Source: Trichoderma breve
Taxonomy: Eukaryota; Ascomycota; Sordariomycetes; Hypocreales; Hypocreaceae
Reading direction: 5' to 3'
NCBI RefSeq assembly: GCF_028502605.1
Contig: NW_026611594.1
Location: forward strand, 389,501 to 453,500
DNA length: 64,000 nt
Translations under genes and position numbers: made by a program
In this document: positions 23,275 to 34,982 of the stretch, one piece after another
Position numbering within the stretch: position 1 is the stretch's first letter
Layout of the letters: every line of letters begins with the position of its first letter
Notes under the pieces: model-generated
Databases searched by the model: none
The model's input: only the letters and a program-made list of their open reading frames with translations
Told to the model about the DNA's origin: nothing

Positions 23275-25110
23275 TCAAACAATGTGCAATTTTGCCCGCA
23301 TCCTATTCCCCCTGTTCATCGTGCAGGCTAGGAATACGCCCACCGTCAACAGCGTAAAAGCAGCTGCGGAAAGCCCAAAGACCCAGAGATCTGGCGACAC
23401 CGTCGTTGTACCGTCACCCTGTCCTCTCCATTGGAAGAATCCCATGGAGAAGAATGTCTGCACATTGATTGTCAGCAAATCAAGTTCTTAACTGTCTTTT
23501 GAATGACATACACAAACAAACGTTGCTGGCAGATAGATCATTCCGAGAATGGCAATGGATTTCATCAAACTTCCGTCTCGCTGGGCAGTCTCCGCCACTG
23601 CCAGACTGCTCCTAGATATATTTTCATTGAGCCTTGCGTCCTTTCGACCGATATGATTGAGGTCCTATTGCAGGTAAGCTTCGTCAAAGTAGTCAGATGA
23701 GGGGATATTAACCAATTGGGTTGCAAGCGACATTCCTGCCATAATGTGATCGCACTCTCTTATAAAATCGTCGTATTCGTCAACCAAATCACGAAGCCTT
23801 TCTCTGATTCGGCCACCACACTCTTTCAATCCGTCTCTTCTACAAGTCAAGACTTCGGTCGGAGTATCACGACTCATACCAAAGTCTATATCCTCAAGCT
23901 CTTGTGTATGATCAAACATCTTGCGTAGCTGTGTTTTCCAATTTTCCAGACCGTTCTTGAGATGGCTAATCTTAATCCAGAGCATTGCGCAAGTTTCATC
24001 ATCCTCTTCATCCTCTTCATTGCTCTCAGGTCGCAATGTTTCCGTTCCCACTGAGCTATTAAATGTCGCTGATAACGTCAGAAAAGTTTTAGTTAAGTTT
24101 TATCAATATTAGGGCCTGTTTTCTCTTACATGATGTGGACATGGTTTTTCCTGAAAGAAAACTTCCAACTCTACCTTTCATGCCATTAAAGAACGAGCTT
24201 GTTCTTGACGGTGGGGACTCCTTCTCCATTGACCGCCGGATGTCTCTCTGGATCTGTTGTATTCCATAGAATGTATCATTTCGCGATTCAATATCGATCA
24301 TTTTTTGTACAAACTGAGTATTGCTCTTGCGGACGAGGTTAATATGCCTGTCCCTCTCAAATTCCGCAAATATGGTAGGCAACATCATAGGATGAAACAC
24401 CTCCCCATCGAATTCGCGCAATCTGCTCGTAATGATTACGGAATCTGTCAGATTATAGCCATTAATAGATCGTTCTTCAAAATTGCAACCAAACCAGATA
24501 GCGTTTGTAGTCAGCGTATCTGGAAAGAATGTCACAGACAAAGCCATGTCATCTTCCCAGCTTTCCGCCGTTCTACAAGTATAGGCTACTATTATGTGAG
24601 TAAATACGCATGTTCTAGTGATAAATGGAGCGTACCTATTGATCTGGGGCACGAGTCCTTATCATCCAAGGGCAACATAATGCTTGAAAATGTGCAGCTC
24701 GTGTTTCTATTGATTGCACGTACAATCGACCTGTGTATCTTTAATTTGCTCATCAGTTCTGAGAAGGTATTTTCTGAAAAGGGCATTTTAGACAGAGATG
24801 ATGTCTTTCCACCCATTATCAAATTTATACTACTAGATGCCTCTGCCATTTGTTCTGTTGGGCCATCATCTTCAGCTGCTAGATATGGGGGTGTAACTGA
24901 TGGATCTTCAAACCTATGGATCCATGCTCCCCATTCATCCTCATATCTCAGGTGCAATTCCTCGATGCAATGTTCTTCACCAACATGAAGACAGCCATCT
25001 CTATCCTCCTCATGCTTTCGAATTCTGAATACTTCATTTTTGATTTCGGAAAACCTCAGTAATTCTCTATCATGTTTGTCAAGCTCAGATTTCCGGCTAA
25101 TCCAAGACAT
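23275..25110 (-). CDS. CorA-like Mg2+ transporter family membrane protein
   Basis: Five exons on the minus strand: 25110..24636, 24588..24130, 24068..23713, 23664..23512, 23457..23275 (541 aa). All joins keep frame. The first acceptor could be 3 nt further on (24585). The N-terminal 400 residues are soluble, with an acidic EEDEEDDE tract near 325. The C-terminus is CorA-like: a long helix (ARKDARLNENISRSS-type), then SIAILGMIYLPATFV running into transmembrane segment 1 (about 466-490), the loop FFSMGFFQW, and a second segment LWVFGLSAAAFTLLTVGVFL (about 505-527). The canonical GMN selectivity motif is replaced by SMG in FFSMGFF, as in many fungal CorA-like proteins of unknown transport ability. 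These are expanded and lineage-specific in filamentous fungi. Substrate is not inferred. Confidence 0.78.
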
Positions 25111-26617
25111 CTTAATGTTTGGTGCTGATCGTTTAAGATTTGTCTATGTCCAGCGGAGTGTAAAAAATGGGAAGCTGCAAGAACCATGAGAATGTGGGCA
25201 CACGTATGATGCAGGAGCCGGTCACACTTTGGTAATCTTCTTATATGAAATGCGCCGAAGGTGGCTGAGCATGCTCATGTTTGCCTGAGGGAGTTTTTGA
25301 CCGAGAGCGTTAGACAAAATCTGGCAACATGCATTAGCCTCCGCATGGCAGAGGGCCGGTGAGTCCCAGCCAATTAAACTGCGAACGGCCTGGGGTCAAA
25401 TGGCATGTGCAGAAAGCCCTGCGAGTCTGCCCAACGCTATCTGACTTCCTATTGCATGACTATTGCGCATGTCTCATGTATTTACCCTTGGCTATGTATT
25501 CTTCCAACCAAACCGGGGGCGCCAACATATCGTGCATTTCTTAGGTTGAGAGAGGCGTGAGGCGGTGGGCCTTGATGGCAAACATGGCAGCAGAACAAAC
25601 GTTTGTCGATGCGTATGCAGTGGGAGGCGGTCTATTATGTATAGCCCTTAGTCGTATCCATTGCCACCGCTTTCCGTAATCACCGGCAAAGGCCCGTATT
25701 AGAATGACACACATGTGAGCCGGAGCCTGATTTCCCTCTGCCCAAAGGATCAGCATTAAAGGCACACTTGGAAGAATCAGCCAGCCTTCTTGACACCATT
25801 CGACTTTCGCCTTGTTGCCTCGCTGCCTACTACTTATAAAACATGTTAACACAGGTTATTGCTATCGATTATGGCTCAAGGGAGAGGCTACAAGAAATCC
25901 TTGATAATATGCTTGGCGAAGAAAACTTCAAGCTGGTACAGGTATTTATTCGCTGTCCCTTTTGGCCATTCTTCCGGTTTTGTTTGCCCCCCAGTAAAAA
26001 CAGAGTACTTACCTCATGAGTAGCGCATCTCGAATCAATGGCAAATCAAACTAGTAAGGCGATTAACGATCGTATGATACCACCATCGAGATTCTTCGTC
26101 TGAGAAAATATCCTGTCATTCTGACTATTATATAATAAAAAAGGAGGAGATTGACGAGATTCGGATAAATATGAGAATTCACTACCTTCCGACCTCATGA
26201 CCGCAGCGGCCAAAATTACGAATCAATTCGCTCAGTGTGGCATCCTTTGGGATAACCAATCGACTCACCAATGGCCTGCGCGATGTGTCCACCTCCAATG
26301 GCCACCTACATACACTACGAAGAAATTGGATTGGTGTTCTGCATCCATATGACATCGACATAAATATATTGGTCAATTTTATTCTTCATTTCCACAAACT
26401 CAAATAATCTGTTTGCGCAAAAATTTGTCAAAGAACATTATGAATCAAGTTCATTGTAATGGGAGTAAAGCTGCTGAGACAAAGGCCAGCTTGTGCAGGT
26501 ATAGGTATACATAAAAGAACCCAAAATAACGGCAAATTCGCTACCAAAACCCCTTGCAATACCAATGGGAATCCGAGATCGTAAGAACATAATAGCAGAC
26601 CATCATACGGCACCGAT
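25111..26617. other. Intergenic, degenerate
   Basis: About 1.5 kb upstream of the CorA-like gene. A 103-codon minus-strand ORF (25541-25852) has no recognisable features. GC content changes abruptly along the stretch (GC-richer at 25,300-25,800, AT-rich beyond), suggesting decayed inserted DNA. Confidence 0.35.
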
Positions 26618-26970
26618 CTAATAACCCGGGGAGTAACATGTCCGAATTTCGTTGTCACTGAGCTTACCCGGTGCTCGGATGCGATACTCATTCGATCGCA
26701 TCTTTACGCTGTTAGTAATGCTTATTGATCACTCATATAAGTCCAAATTTGTAGTCTATTCACATAACATACTTCAACGGCATACTGATTTTGCCAATTT
26801 TTCTTGAGGGCAGCTTCTAGTCTTTCCGGAACAAGATAATCTCCAGGTATGCGTTGTGGTTCATTATTTCTCCATTCTTGTGTGGATTTAATGTTGTGTC
26901 GATCGTTTTGAAGCGGCCTTCGAAGAGCGGTCACGAATTTGGTCATTCCTGAAGATGTTCTGGATTCCAT
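26618..26970 (-). CDS. Small orphan protein, two exons
   Basis: Model 26970..26773 and 26701..26618 (93 aa). ATG at 26970 is in good context (CACCATGG). The 71-nt intron has GTATGT, branch TACTAAC and an AAAG acceptor. The product begins MESRTSSGMTKFVTALRR. It has the charged middle DYLVPERLEAALKKNW and, across the intron, YAVEMRSNEYRIRAP, ending at TAG. The pattern VPERLE...Y.VEMR.N.Y.I.AP recalls small uncharacterised Sordariomycete proteins of about 90 aa. No signal peptide or membrane segment. A GTAAGC after RIRAP could start another intron, giving a longer protein. Function unknown. Confidence 0.45.
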
Positions 26971-28290
26971 GGTGTTGGAGTATTTGTAAACGAATGTTGA
27001 ACAATTGAGAGAGGCATGGGAGAAAGTAAAGGATCGCTACAGTCTTATATTTATGTGTATACTCTGTCTCATATCTCCTCACCTTGGACGTTACGCAGAC
27101 GACAGCACACACCGCTGTCAGAGCCAACGGTAAGCAAGAGTCAGACTTACAAGTGCGCCTTCGGAATTCGCATTTGTATTGGAAGCCGATATTACCTTTG
27201 GGTGGCGCATTCGTACAGATTGGGAGCTGAAGGCTGCCTAATAAGTCGCCTAATGGTTGCCGGGAGACAACCCCCTTGGGCAGAATGGGGACTTATATGT
27301 AGAGGGCGATGTCGTGGCGATGCAGTATTTGCCTCTACAAAACACGACACATGGCATGAAATCATTGCGCGCACCGGCCAGTCAGGCCGCATGAGTGCCA
27401 TCCATTATTTTAAAAACGGCCCGGTTATCACCGGTGCATGTTGTTGGATGCCTAATGGGCGACCTACCGCCTTAAAATTAACACCGACGAGGCTCGCACC
27501 CTTAACCACTCCTCCCTACCGAACAGACTCTGGGTTGGCTAGATAGCAGCCAATCTTGAGGCTTATTTCTTGATGTTCATTATGCATGTCGCAGAAAACG
27601 GATTTCAAAGGCTAATCATTGGAGAAAGTGGTGTTTCACATGAGGTACGAAATATGCCCTGGCAGGCTCTCAGGAACGATCGTGGGCACATGGCACGCAC
27701 GAGGCGCCTTTTTCGTCAAAAGAAACTACAGAAAGGCCTCAAGGCTTCTTTTCTTGAACATTTTTGAAAAGCCTCGCGGTCGGTTCGATTATAAGACAGA
27801 GTGGTAGGTATGTTGATTGAGCCTCAAAATCTTCCAAGTTAGTAGGAGAACAAATGTCAACTTTGAGTCCGAACAATTCAAGGCATTGAGGGAGGGAAGT
27901 TGCCTTAAACTAAAGTGTGATGAAATAACGAGGCTGCAGGAAGCTATCACATCTAGAGGTGGGATAATATCTCCCACCATGCCTGTGTGTGTAAAGCGTG
28001 CCGCGCTTCTCACAGCAACTCAAAAAAAGGCGTCCAAATCCTCCCAACCCATATGAGAAAAGCGCCACAATTCAGTTCTTTGGAAATCAAGGAATCGGCT
28101 CACAAATGGTCAACAACAGAAGTATTTAAACCCGGCATCATTTAGGTAGTTGAGCCAGAATCCCCACGAGCAACCACTTTCAATTCGGCCACGACAAAAC
28201 ATACAAACCAAATTTTGTATCTCGCTCACCACTCTCTATTTTTCTTCCATATTTATATACTTATATACATATATATTATAACGCTATATC
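26971..28290. other. Intergenic with decayed repeat
   Basis: About 1.3 kb between the orphan gene and the kinase gene. It includes one copy of the diverged repeat pair (27261-27367). The last 60 bp before the kinase ATG are a very AT-rich TATATA run, presumably the core promoter. Confidence 0.4.
27261..27367 (+). repeat. Decayed dispersed repeat, copy A
   Basis: Aligns with copy B at 30649-30749 in the same orientation. The best block is GACACATGGCATGAAATCAT against GACACATGGCACGAAATGAT, preceded by CGTGGC plus about 15 partly matching bases, a CTTATATG/TATATATG block and a CGGGA start. Many differences are C/T or G/A transitions, as expected after repeat-induced point mutation or long drift. 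Confidence 0.4.
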
Positions 28291-30120
28291 ATGCCTGCCC
28301 CTGGGGGCCCTCAAACAAACGGCAAGGCGCACAAGAGTTTAAAAGTCCGCCTTAGGCAGGCCATTGTGACCAACCCATGCGACAACAGGCGTTTCATACC
28401 ATGTCAGCAGCTGGAAAATATATGTCATGAGCAAACGGTAGCACAGGAATTGGCCAAGGCGTTTCCAGAGTCTGACGACAGCTTTCACCAAAGTCGCGCG
28501 TCGTTAATATGTCGCGGACAAACTCAGGACTCATCGATCACCTCGCAGCCATGTCTCAAAATATTTGCCATTCTTGTCCTACTAGGCAATACTAGCCTAA
28601 TAGAATCATTCGTACAACATCGGTTGTGCGACAGAGACCTTCCGTTTTCAAGCAATCCAGATCTCACTAGACTATATTCACATCGACCTAATTCAGGATC
28701 CGGTCTGACCTTCCCTAATGAGGAAGATCAATATGAAGTTATAGAAGACTTCCTTGAGAAGCAATGGTCAGTGCTGGTACCATCTTTCGAGGCTCCCGAA
28801 GCTGGGAATAAGCGCTGCAACGTATATAAGCTTCATGATAAGACGATATTACCAATCCAAGAGGTTTCTAAAAAGAAATACCCGGGCGGCTTTGGACTGG
28901 TTGAAAAAGTCAAGATACACAAGGAGCATAATGGCTTTGTAAGTTCACTCTTATTGGCGCGAGTATACCCCAACTCCAGCCTTGCTAAACACAGCCGCAG
29001 AATCACGAATATTTTGCTCTTAAGACTATGCATCCGATGATACCCGACGAAAGAGACAGGTTCTTCCAGCAGGAGCTAGACGCCTTTCACAAAGCAAGAC
29101 CCGGCGGTCATATCATTGAAATACGCGCCGCCTTCATGAAGGGAGAAAGCCGGGGTTTCCTTTTCCCTTGGGCAGATGGAGGTACCCTCAACCATTTATG
29201 GGCCAAAGATCCACACAAGATTGTTTCAGACGCAGGAGTACCATGGTCTGAATTTAGCCGATGGATATGCATTCAATGTCACGGTATTATCCGAGATCTC
29301 TGGGCCATTCACGAACCATTCGGCATACATGTGCCCGCAGGAACCAGCGCCGAGGATCTCTACGGAATCCACAGCGATATTAAGCCCGACAACATATTAC
29401 ACTTCACTGAAAAAAACGGCGCCCCATTAGGATTGCTCAAAGTCTCTGATTTAGGCCTCATGAAGTTTCACAGGCTCGTCTCTCGAACTGTGCAATCCAA
29501 GTCCATGGGTAACGCATATCAAACTTATCGAGCACCAGAGCACGACATGGGCAAAGTGAGATCCAGGAAGATTGATATATGGGCTTTTGGCTGTTTATTT
29601 GCCGAATTTGTGACGTGGGCGATCGGCGGCGAGAACGCAATTGAATTGTTCAAAACGGCGCGGATCGACGAGGACAAGCGTTTCCCTGATGAAAATAAGG
29701 GCGAGTGGTCGGAGGATAACTTCTTCATCATGAAAACGAGCCGTTTGACGCAAGTCAAAGCGCCAAAACGCAAGGGTACAGTCGATGAGGTACGTTGGGC
29801 GACACTTGAATGCTTTCTCAAAAGAGAAAAAAAAATCAAAGTGACTGATAGCTAATGCCTTCTTGAAGTGGTTCTCTGATCTTACTAAAGATTTGGGGCC
29901 GGATATGGCAAACACCTTCTTCCCACAGTTCCTTCGCTTCATCCAATCCGCGATGCTTGATCCTGATCGGAAACATCGAGCAGATTCCAAGCAAGTCGAG
30001 ACTTTCTTAGGAAGACTTTTGCAACAAAATCCACCAGATAGCCCATATTGGCACTTTAACGGCACGGTAGAATACCCGAAAGCTTACAGTAGGAGCACAA
30101 CAGGAACCGGTACCTGGTAG
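28291..30120 (+). CDS. Fungal protein kinase-domain protein
   Basis: Three exons: 28291..28938, 28995..29789, 29869..30120, introns 56 and 79 nt (564 aa). The first 190 residues are unrecognised. The kinase domain runs from about 195 to 540. Seen: glycine loop PGGFGLVEKV (198-207), ATP-binding Lys226 in YFALKTM, catalytic loop HSDIKPDN (342-349) with Asp344 and Asn349, metal-binding DLG (368-370) in place of DFG, APE (396-398) and IDIWAFGCLFAEF of subdomain IX. The catalytic residues are present, but HSD replaces HRD, making it a non-RD kinase. It belongs to the fungal-specific, rapidly evolving Ser/Thr kinase-like families common in accessory regions. Substrate unknown. Confidence 0.85.
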
Positions 30121-31283
30121 TGAATGAGGTTGTTTTCAATTGTGGATTACATGATACCCTGTTTATAAAGTAAGTAAATTGTATCTCAACGGCGCAAATA
30201 AAGCTAACAATGGGCCTGACTACAGTCCCTAGTAGATGTTTGGTACATACCAGGTTTCGTTTTTAATGATAACTATTATTTATAGATAATTCATCAATGA
30301 TTCCCATATTCGTGGTGTTAGTATATGAACTTGATGCTTTCACTATTGTTGTTTATAGCACTCACTTTGTCTTTGATGTCATGCTATTTAACAAAAGCTT
30401 AATGAAATATATGAGGGGGGGAAGCAATCATAATTGTGTTGAGTACTAGATTCAACAGCGAAATGCTTCATCGTTTATGATACGAAAAGGGTAGAGGCAA
30501 CATACAAAACTGAATCGTTGCTATAGGCTAACAATGGCCCATTTTCAAACCTGCATCTACGCCATTGGCATTTCCATTAGATGTCCATATTCGCTTTTTT
30601 AACATATCCATTAATGCAGGGGAACTTAAAACGTCGTTTATTGGTCATCGGGAAGGCTTCCTTTGTGCAAAATCTTGGTATATATGAGGCTCAGTCGTGG
30701 CAAACTAGCATTCGCCCTGGTGAATGTGACACATGGCACGAAATGATTGGAACATGAAATCGTCTATCAAATAAAGCATTGCGCCGCCCCCTATCTAATG
30801 GTACCAAACCGATATACTAAGCTGGCGACAGAGGCCTCGCCCAAGCTGTTTAGTGATTGTCGTCTATATGTTTAGCCCTGCATTAATATTTTTGTGTATC
30901 TCTCAGCCCGCCAGCCCAATTCATCACCCCAGAAAGCATCTGAACTGTCCGTAACTTCTTTTTTTGTTTTCCAGGGGCAGATTACGCTCTGACAAATTCT
31001 CGCATATTCCACGGCGCTTTCCAAACCACGGATTTTACGTCGCAGTAGTCTTAGCAATGCCGTCGATGAAGAACATCTCTGGCAGCAGGGCCGACAGCTT
31101 CCTCGATCCCTGGTGTAGACTCTGCTTTCTTTTTTTGGTGGACCAAATCCAAGTCCCAAGATGCCTCTTATTCTCTTTCGTCTTGTTTTCCACGCAAATT
31201 TGTTCTCACAAAAGATGTCGCAACCGATGAATGAGGCCAAGTCCAAATAGACTATATGCCAATACAGTTTCGTAGATCGTCAA
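30121..31283. other. Intergenic, AT-rich, with repeat copy B
   Basis: About 1.16 kb between the 3' end of the kinase gene and the 3' end of ADE4. It holds repeat copy B. A 124-codon minus-strand ORF at 30872-31246 has no recognisable similarity and lies in the probable 3' region of ADE4. Confidence 0.4.
30649..30749 (+). repeat. Decayed dispersed repeat, copy B
   Basis: Partner of copy A at 27261-27367. The two copies flank the kinase gene as imperfect direct repeats 3.4 kb apart. Confidence 0.4.
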
Positions 31284-33591
31284 TTAGCTGGCAATGTTGT
31301 AGATGCTGTGGGATTGTCAGTAAACAGCTCAGCTTTGAGGTCATTAGGCCTTGACTCACTTGATGTCCTCCCGGTATGAAGGGCTCTTGACGCCATTTCT
31401 GGCATCACCCGCAGCCTGTTGGCCGGGCGCCACATTAACGACGCCACCATTCGCAATGATCATTGCTTCCGAGCAGTTGGGGGTCTTTCTCTTCTTGTTC
31501 TTGCCTCGGAGTTGGCTAATGTGCTCAAAGTAGCCATCAGGCACCTCGGTGATGTACTTTCCAGAGAAGACTCCCACTTCAAATTCCTTGACGTCGTTCG
31601 TGTCATCAGCTGCTTCGGTACAGGCGTCCTTGAGATCCTGCAGGCTCTGGAAGATGACTTTATCGGCTTGGATGTTCTCGGCCACCTCTTCGGTGGTTCT
31701 GTTGTATGCCACCAGCTCATCAGGGTCGGCAAGGTCAATGCCGTACTAAAATACCATTCAAGATTAGCAGGATTCCGGGTAGAGTGTAGACTTCAACTTA
31801 CGATGTGCTGGTTCATAATCTCGGGAGAGCACGAGACGACATAAACACGGGTTGCTCCAGCTTCTCTGGCCATTTGAACCTAGAGCCAAAGTCAGTCACA
31901 GAATACAACAGTAATGAAGTATTTACATACAATCTCTCTCGACGTGTTTCCTCGGACAATTGAGTCGTCAACGATGCAAATGGCCTTTCCGTTGAACTCG
32001 GACTCGATGGGAGAGAGCTTTCGACGGATGCCTTTCTTTCTCGCCTCTTGGCCAGGCAGGATGAATGTGCGGAAGACTAAATAGAGGTCAGCTCGTAATT
32101 CCCATATTGCCAAGATTCAGGCGACTTACCATAACGGTTCTTTACGAAGGCGTTTGAGTAGGGTCGGTCCAGGCAGCTTGCAAGAGTAGCTGCGGCAGTG
32201 TTACTAGTCTGGGTATTCGGTTAGCAGATGGTTCCGAGTGTAGCTTGAGTTTGTAAGCTTTACCTCTGGAACCGGGATAACTAAAGAGAGGTCCGATTAG
32301 CATGGTTCTTACAACTTCCCAATGGAGTTGGCTACATACCAACATCAATCTCTTCAATCTCCTTTGCGGTCAACACCTCCCTCATCTTCTTGGCCAGCTT
32401 GACGCCCATGTTTTGTCGGCTGCGGTGAACAGAAATGCCGTCGATGCAGCTATCAGGTCGGGCCAGGTAGACGTACTCGAATACGTCGGGAGTATACGAT
32501 CTTGGCTCTACGATTTGGCGGAAATGAACAGTGCCGTTCTTCTGGCAGAAGACTGCCTGGCCAGGCTTAATGTCGACGATGTCGGTAAATCCAAGCTGTC
32601 GGAGAGCAACAGATTCCGATGCAAGGAAGTAATCCTTGGCTCCGGGCAGAGTTTGAGAGGGCCGAGAGCCAAAGCAAAGAGGGCGAATGCCGTTTGCGTC
32701 TCTATAACGGACGTTGGTCAAATTTCCAACATGGGCATCAAGAAAGTTTCAATCAGCCTACCTGAAACCCAGGATACCAAAGCCAGTAACCATAGCAGTG
32801 CAAGCATAAGCTCCGGTGCACTTGGCATAGACTTCACGCAGAGAGGTGAAGATGTCGTCGACGTTTACTCGAGCCTTGCCAAGCTCGTTAAGCGCGTGTG
32901 CGAAAACATTGAGTCTGTGGTTGGAGAATCAGTAAACAGCCTCATACGGCATCCCTTATCAGTTTCTTATCAAAGAGACGTAGATACGCACAATAGCTCA
33001 GAGTCCGAGTCCGAGTTGACATGTCGACGAGCTTCCACATCCAAGAACTCGCGAAGGTAGTCGGGGTTGATAAGGTTTCCGTTGACGCTGATGGAGAGAC
33101 CAAACGGAGAGTTTACGTAGAGGGGCTGTGCCTCAGATCTACGATTCCATCGTGTTAGCATATACTCGAAGCATCGAGTCGTTGGAACAGCACATACGCA
33201 GACGAAGTGCCGGCGGTGGGATATCGGACGTGGGCAATGCCGAAAGCACCAGGCAGCTGCTCCAAGAGAGCAAGTCCGTCGAATTCGGAGAAGACCTTTT
33301 GCGCCATTCCGAGGCCCTTTCTCTGATAGACTCGACCCCCGTTGCAAACCGAGATGCCGGCAGCATCCTGACCTCGCTATTTTCCCTATTAGTCCAAGCA
33401 ACGAGCGTTTCCAAAGCCAAGATTCAACTTGCGTGTTGGAGATAAAAGAGACTCTCGTGGAGTTCGATGGCAGCCGTAGTGGCCTCCGGGTCTCCGAGCT
33501 GGATTCAGGAGTTGCCGTTAGCAAAGACCCATGCAGCGTTGCAGCGAGATTCCATCATAGAACGAACCATCAAACCAGTGACGCCACACAT
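31284..33591 (-). CDS. ADE4: Amidophosphoribosyltransferase (first step of purine synthesis)
   Basis: Twelve exons on the minus strand: 33591..33568, 33498..33433, 33376..33198, 33138..32992, 32914..32762, 32701..32340, 32280..32264, 32208..32130, 32076..31931, 31879..31802, 31745..31360, 31305..31284 (552 aa). It converts PRPP and glutamine to 5-phosphoribosylamine in the cytosol. Cys2 in MCGVTG is the class II glutaminase nucleophile. [28 protein letters not shown] and SVNGNL belong to the glutaminase domain. [11 protein letters not shown] joins it to the PRTase domain. VIPVPETSNTAA and [17 protein letters not shown] bind PRPP. The C-terminus ends NIYNIAS. Oddities: exon 1 is 24 nt, exon 7 is 17 nt, and intron 2 begins GCAAGT. 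Head-to-head with THI20. Confidence 0.95.
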
Positions 33592-34982
33592 TTTGACTGC
33601 GGTGACGGCGGGTTCAGGGGACAAATACAATCGAAAAAAACCAAATCAGAAGGACCAACTGCAACGCAACGATGCGCTACAGAAGAGCAATGGAAGCCGG
33701 TCGTGACGATGTTTCGGCTCAAAAACGTCTCGAATAGGGACAAGTTTTGGCGCAGGAGACGAAATTCGCGATTTCGGAAGCTTTCCCAAAGTTTTTTTTT
33801 TTTTTTTAAACCCCGCAGGATCTGCCAGACTAGTCCATCACGGCCTGCAAGGCAACGTGGGGTTCACTTTGAAAATATCCCACCAAAAAGTTAGTGAGAG
33901 TTTGGCCCGTGCATTTGTGAGATTTGTCAAAGAGCGGAATGAATTGATGGGAATTTAATTTATTTAGGCCCTTGCCATGGCTTTTCTAGTGCTTTCTGAC
34001 GCTATTCTTGCCGCTGTAGCCCATTACCAAGAATTCCATGGCGGAGAAGATGCGCAAAGTCGGCCTGTTCGGCAAAGTGGCAAAAAAATTGCCTCCGATA
34101 TCACCCTCAGAGTGAACAGTGGGGACACGGCAAGATAGCAGCTGTGTGAACCAATGCCGGAGAAAGAAGTAGAAAGCCGCATGGAAGGGGGAAAAGAATA
34201 CACCTGCATATGATGAAAGTGATATCTTACATGTGCAGGTGAGACGATTAGATGCAGCACGCTTATAAGATGCAATCATGTAAGCGCACAGGGCATCTCC
34301 GTGATACAAGGTAGATGCAACAGAGCAACAACTACATCGTCAACGATATAGGTAGTAGCTGTTCTAAACCAAAACTTGGTCTTGCAGTTTCAATATAATC
34401 AATCGCCTAGTCTATATCTGATCTATATAGCAAATGCGACAAGAAACAGCATGTGAGGTTGCCATCACCGACCTTGCCTCGATCCCCGCTATAGAAGATC
34501 TGTAATGGCAGCTATAGCATTGTATTGTTCATCCAGTTGAACAGTTTTTCTCTTGTCATTGTACGCTTTGTGCAGGAATAATCCCAATTGCCTTTGAAGG
34601 ATCTTGGCAAGCAACAAGCCACGCATCACTTGCTCATTTGTTGGCCACAGCATCACTTCTGAGGGGCTTATTGGCGCTGGTCAAAGTGTGAAAACGTCAC
34701 GTCCAGTTTCTATATAACACAAGATATTCATACTATCCTCTCGTAAAGCTATACGGCCAACTCTTACAGCTACCTGTAAGCAGCTACAATAAAATACCTG
34801 CAGACTGGCCATCTTGGCTTCAAATCAGCTCAGCCCCACCACCTGAAATCTGATAGCCGTATATTTTCTGCCCCACCTTCAAACAAAGCTGCAGTTTATT
34901 CCGCGCCCTTTCGAATTGATCAACCTTTGAGCTCTTTTCGAAATCAATCACTAGATTCGTTCGTTTCATTCATCGCGAAAAG
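33592..34982. promoter_or_regulatory. Divergent ADE4-THI20 promoter region
   Basis: 1.39 kb between the start codons of two biosynthetic genes on opposite strands. It contains a T15 run near 33795-33809 and a CT-rich stretch before the THI20 start codon. No convincing ORF and no TPP riboswitch signature. Confidence 0.5.

Noticed and set aside
30872..31246. 124-codon minus-strand ORF downstream of ADE4
   Set aside because: Lies in the probable 3' region of ADE4 and has no recognisable features.
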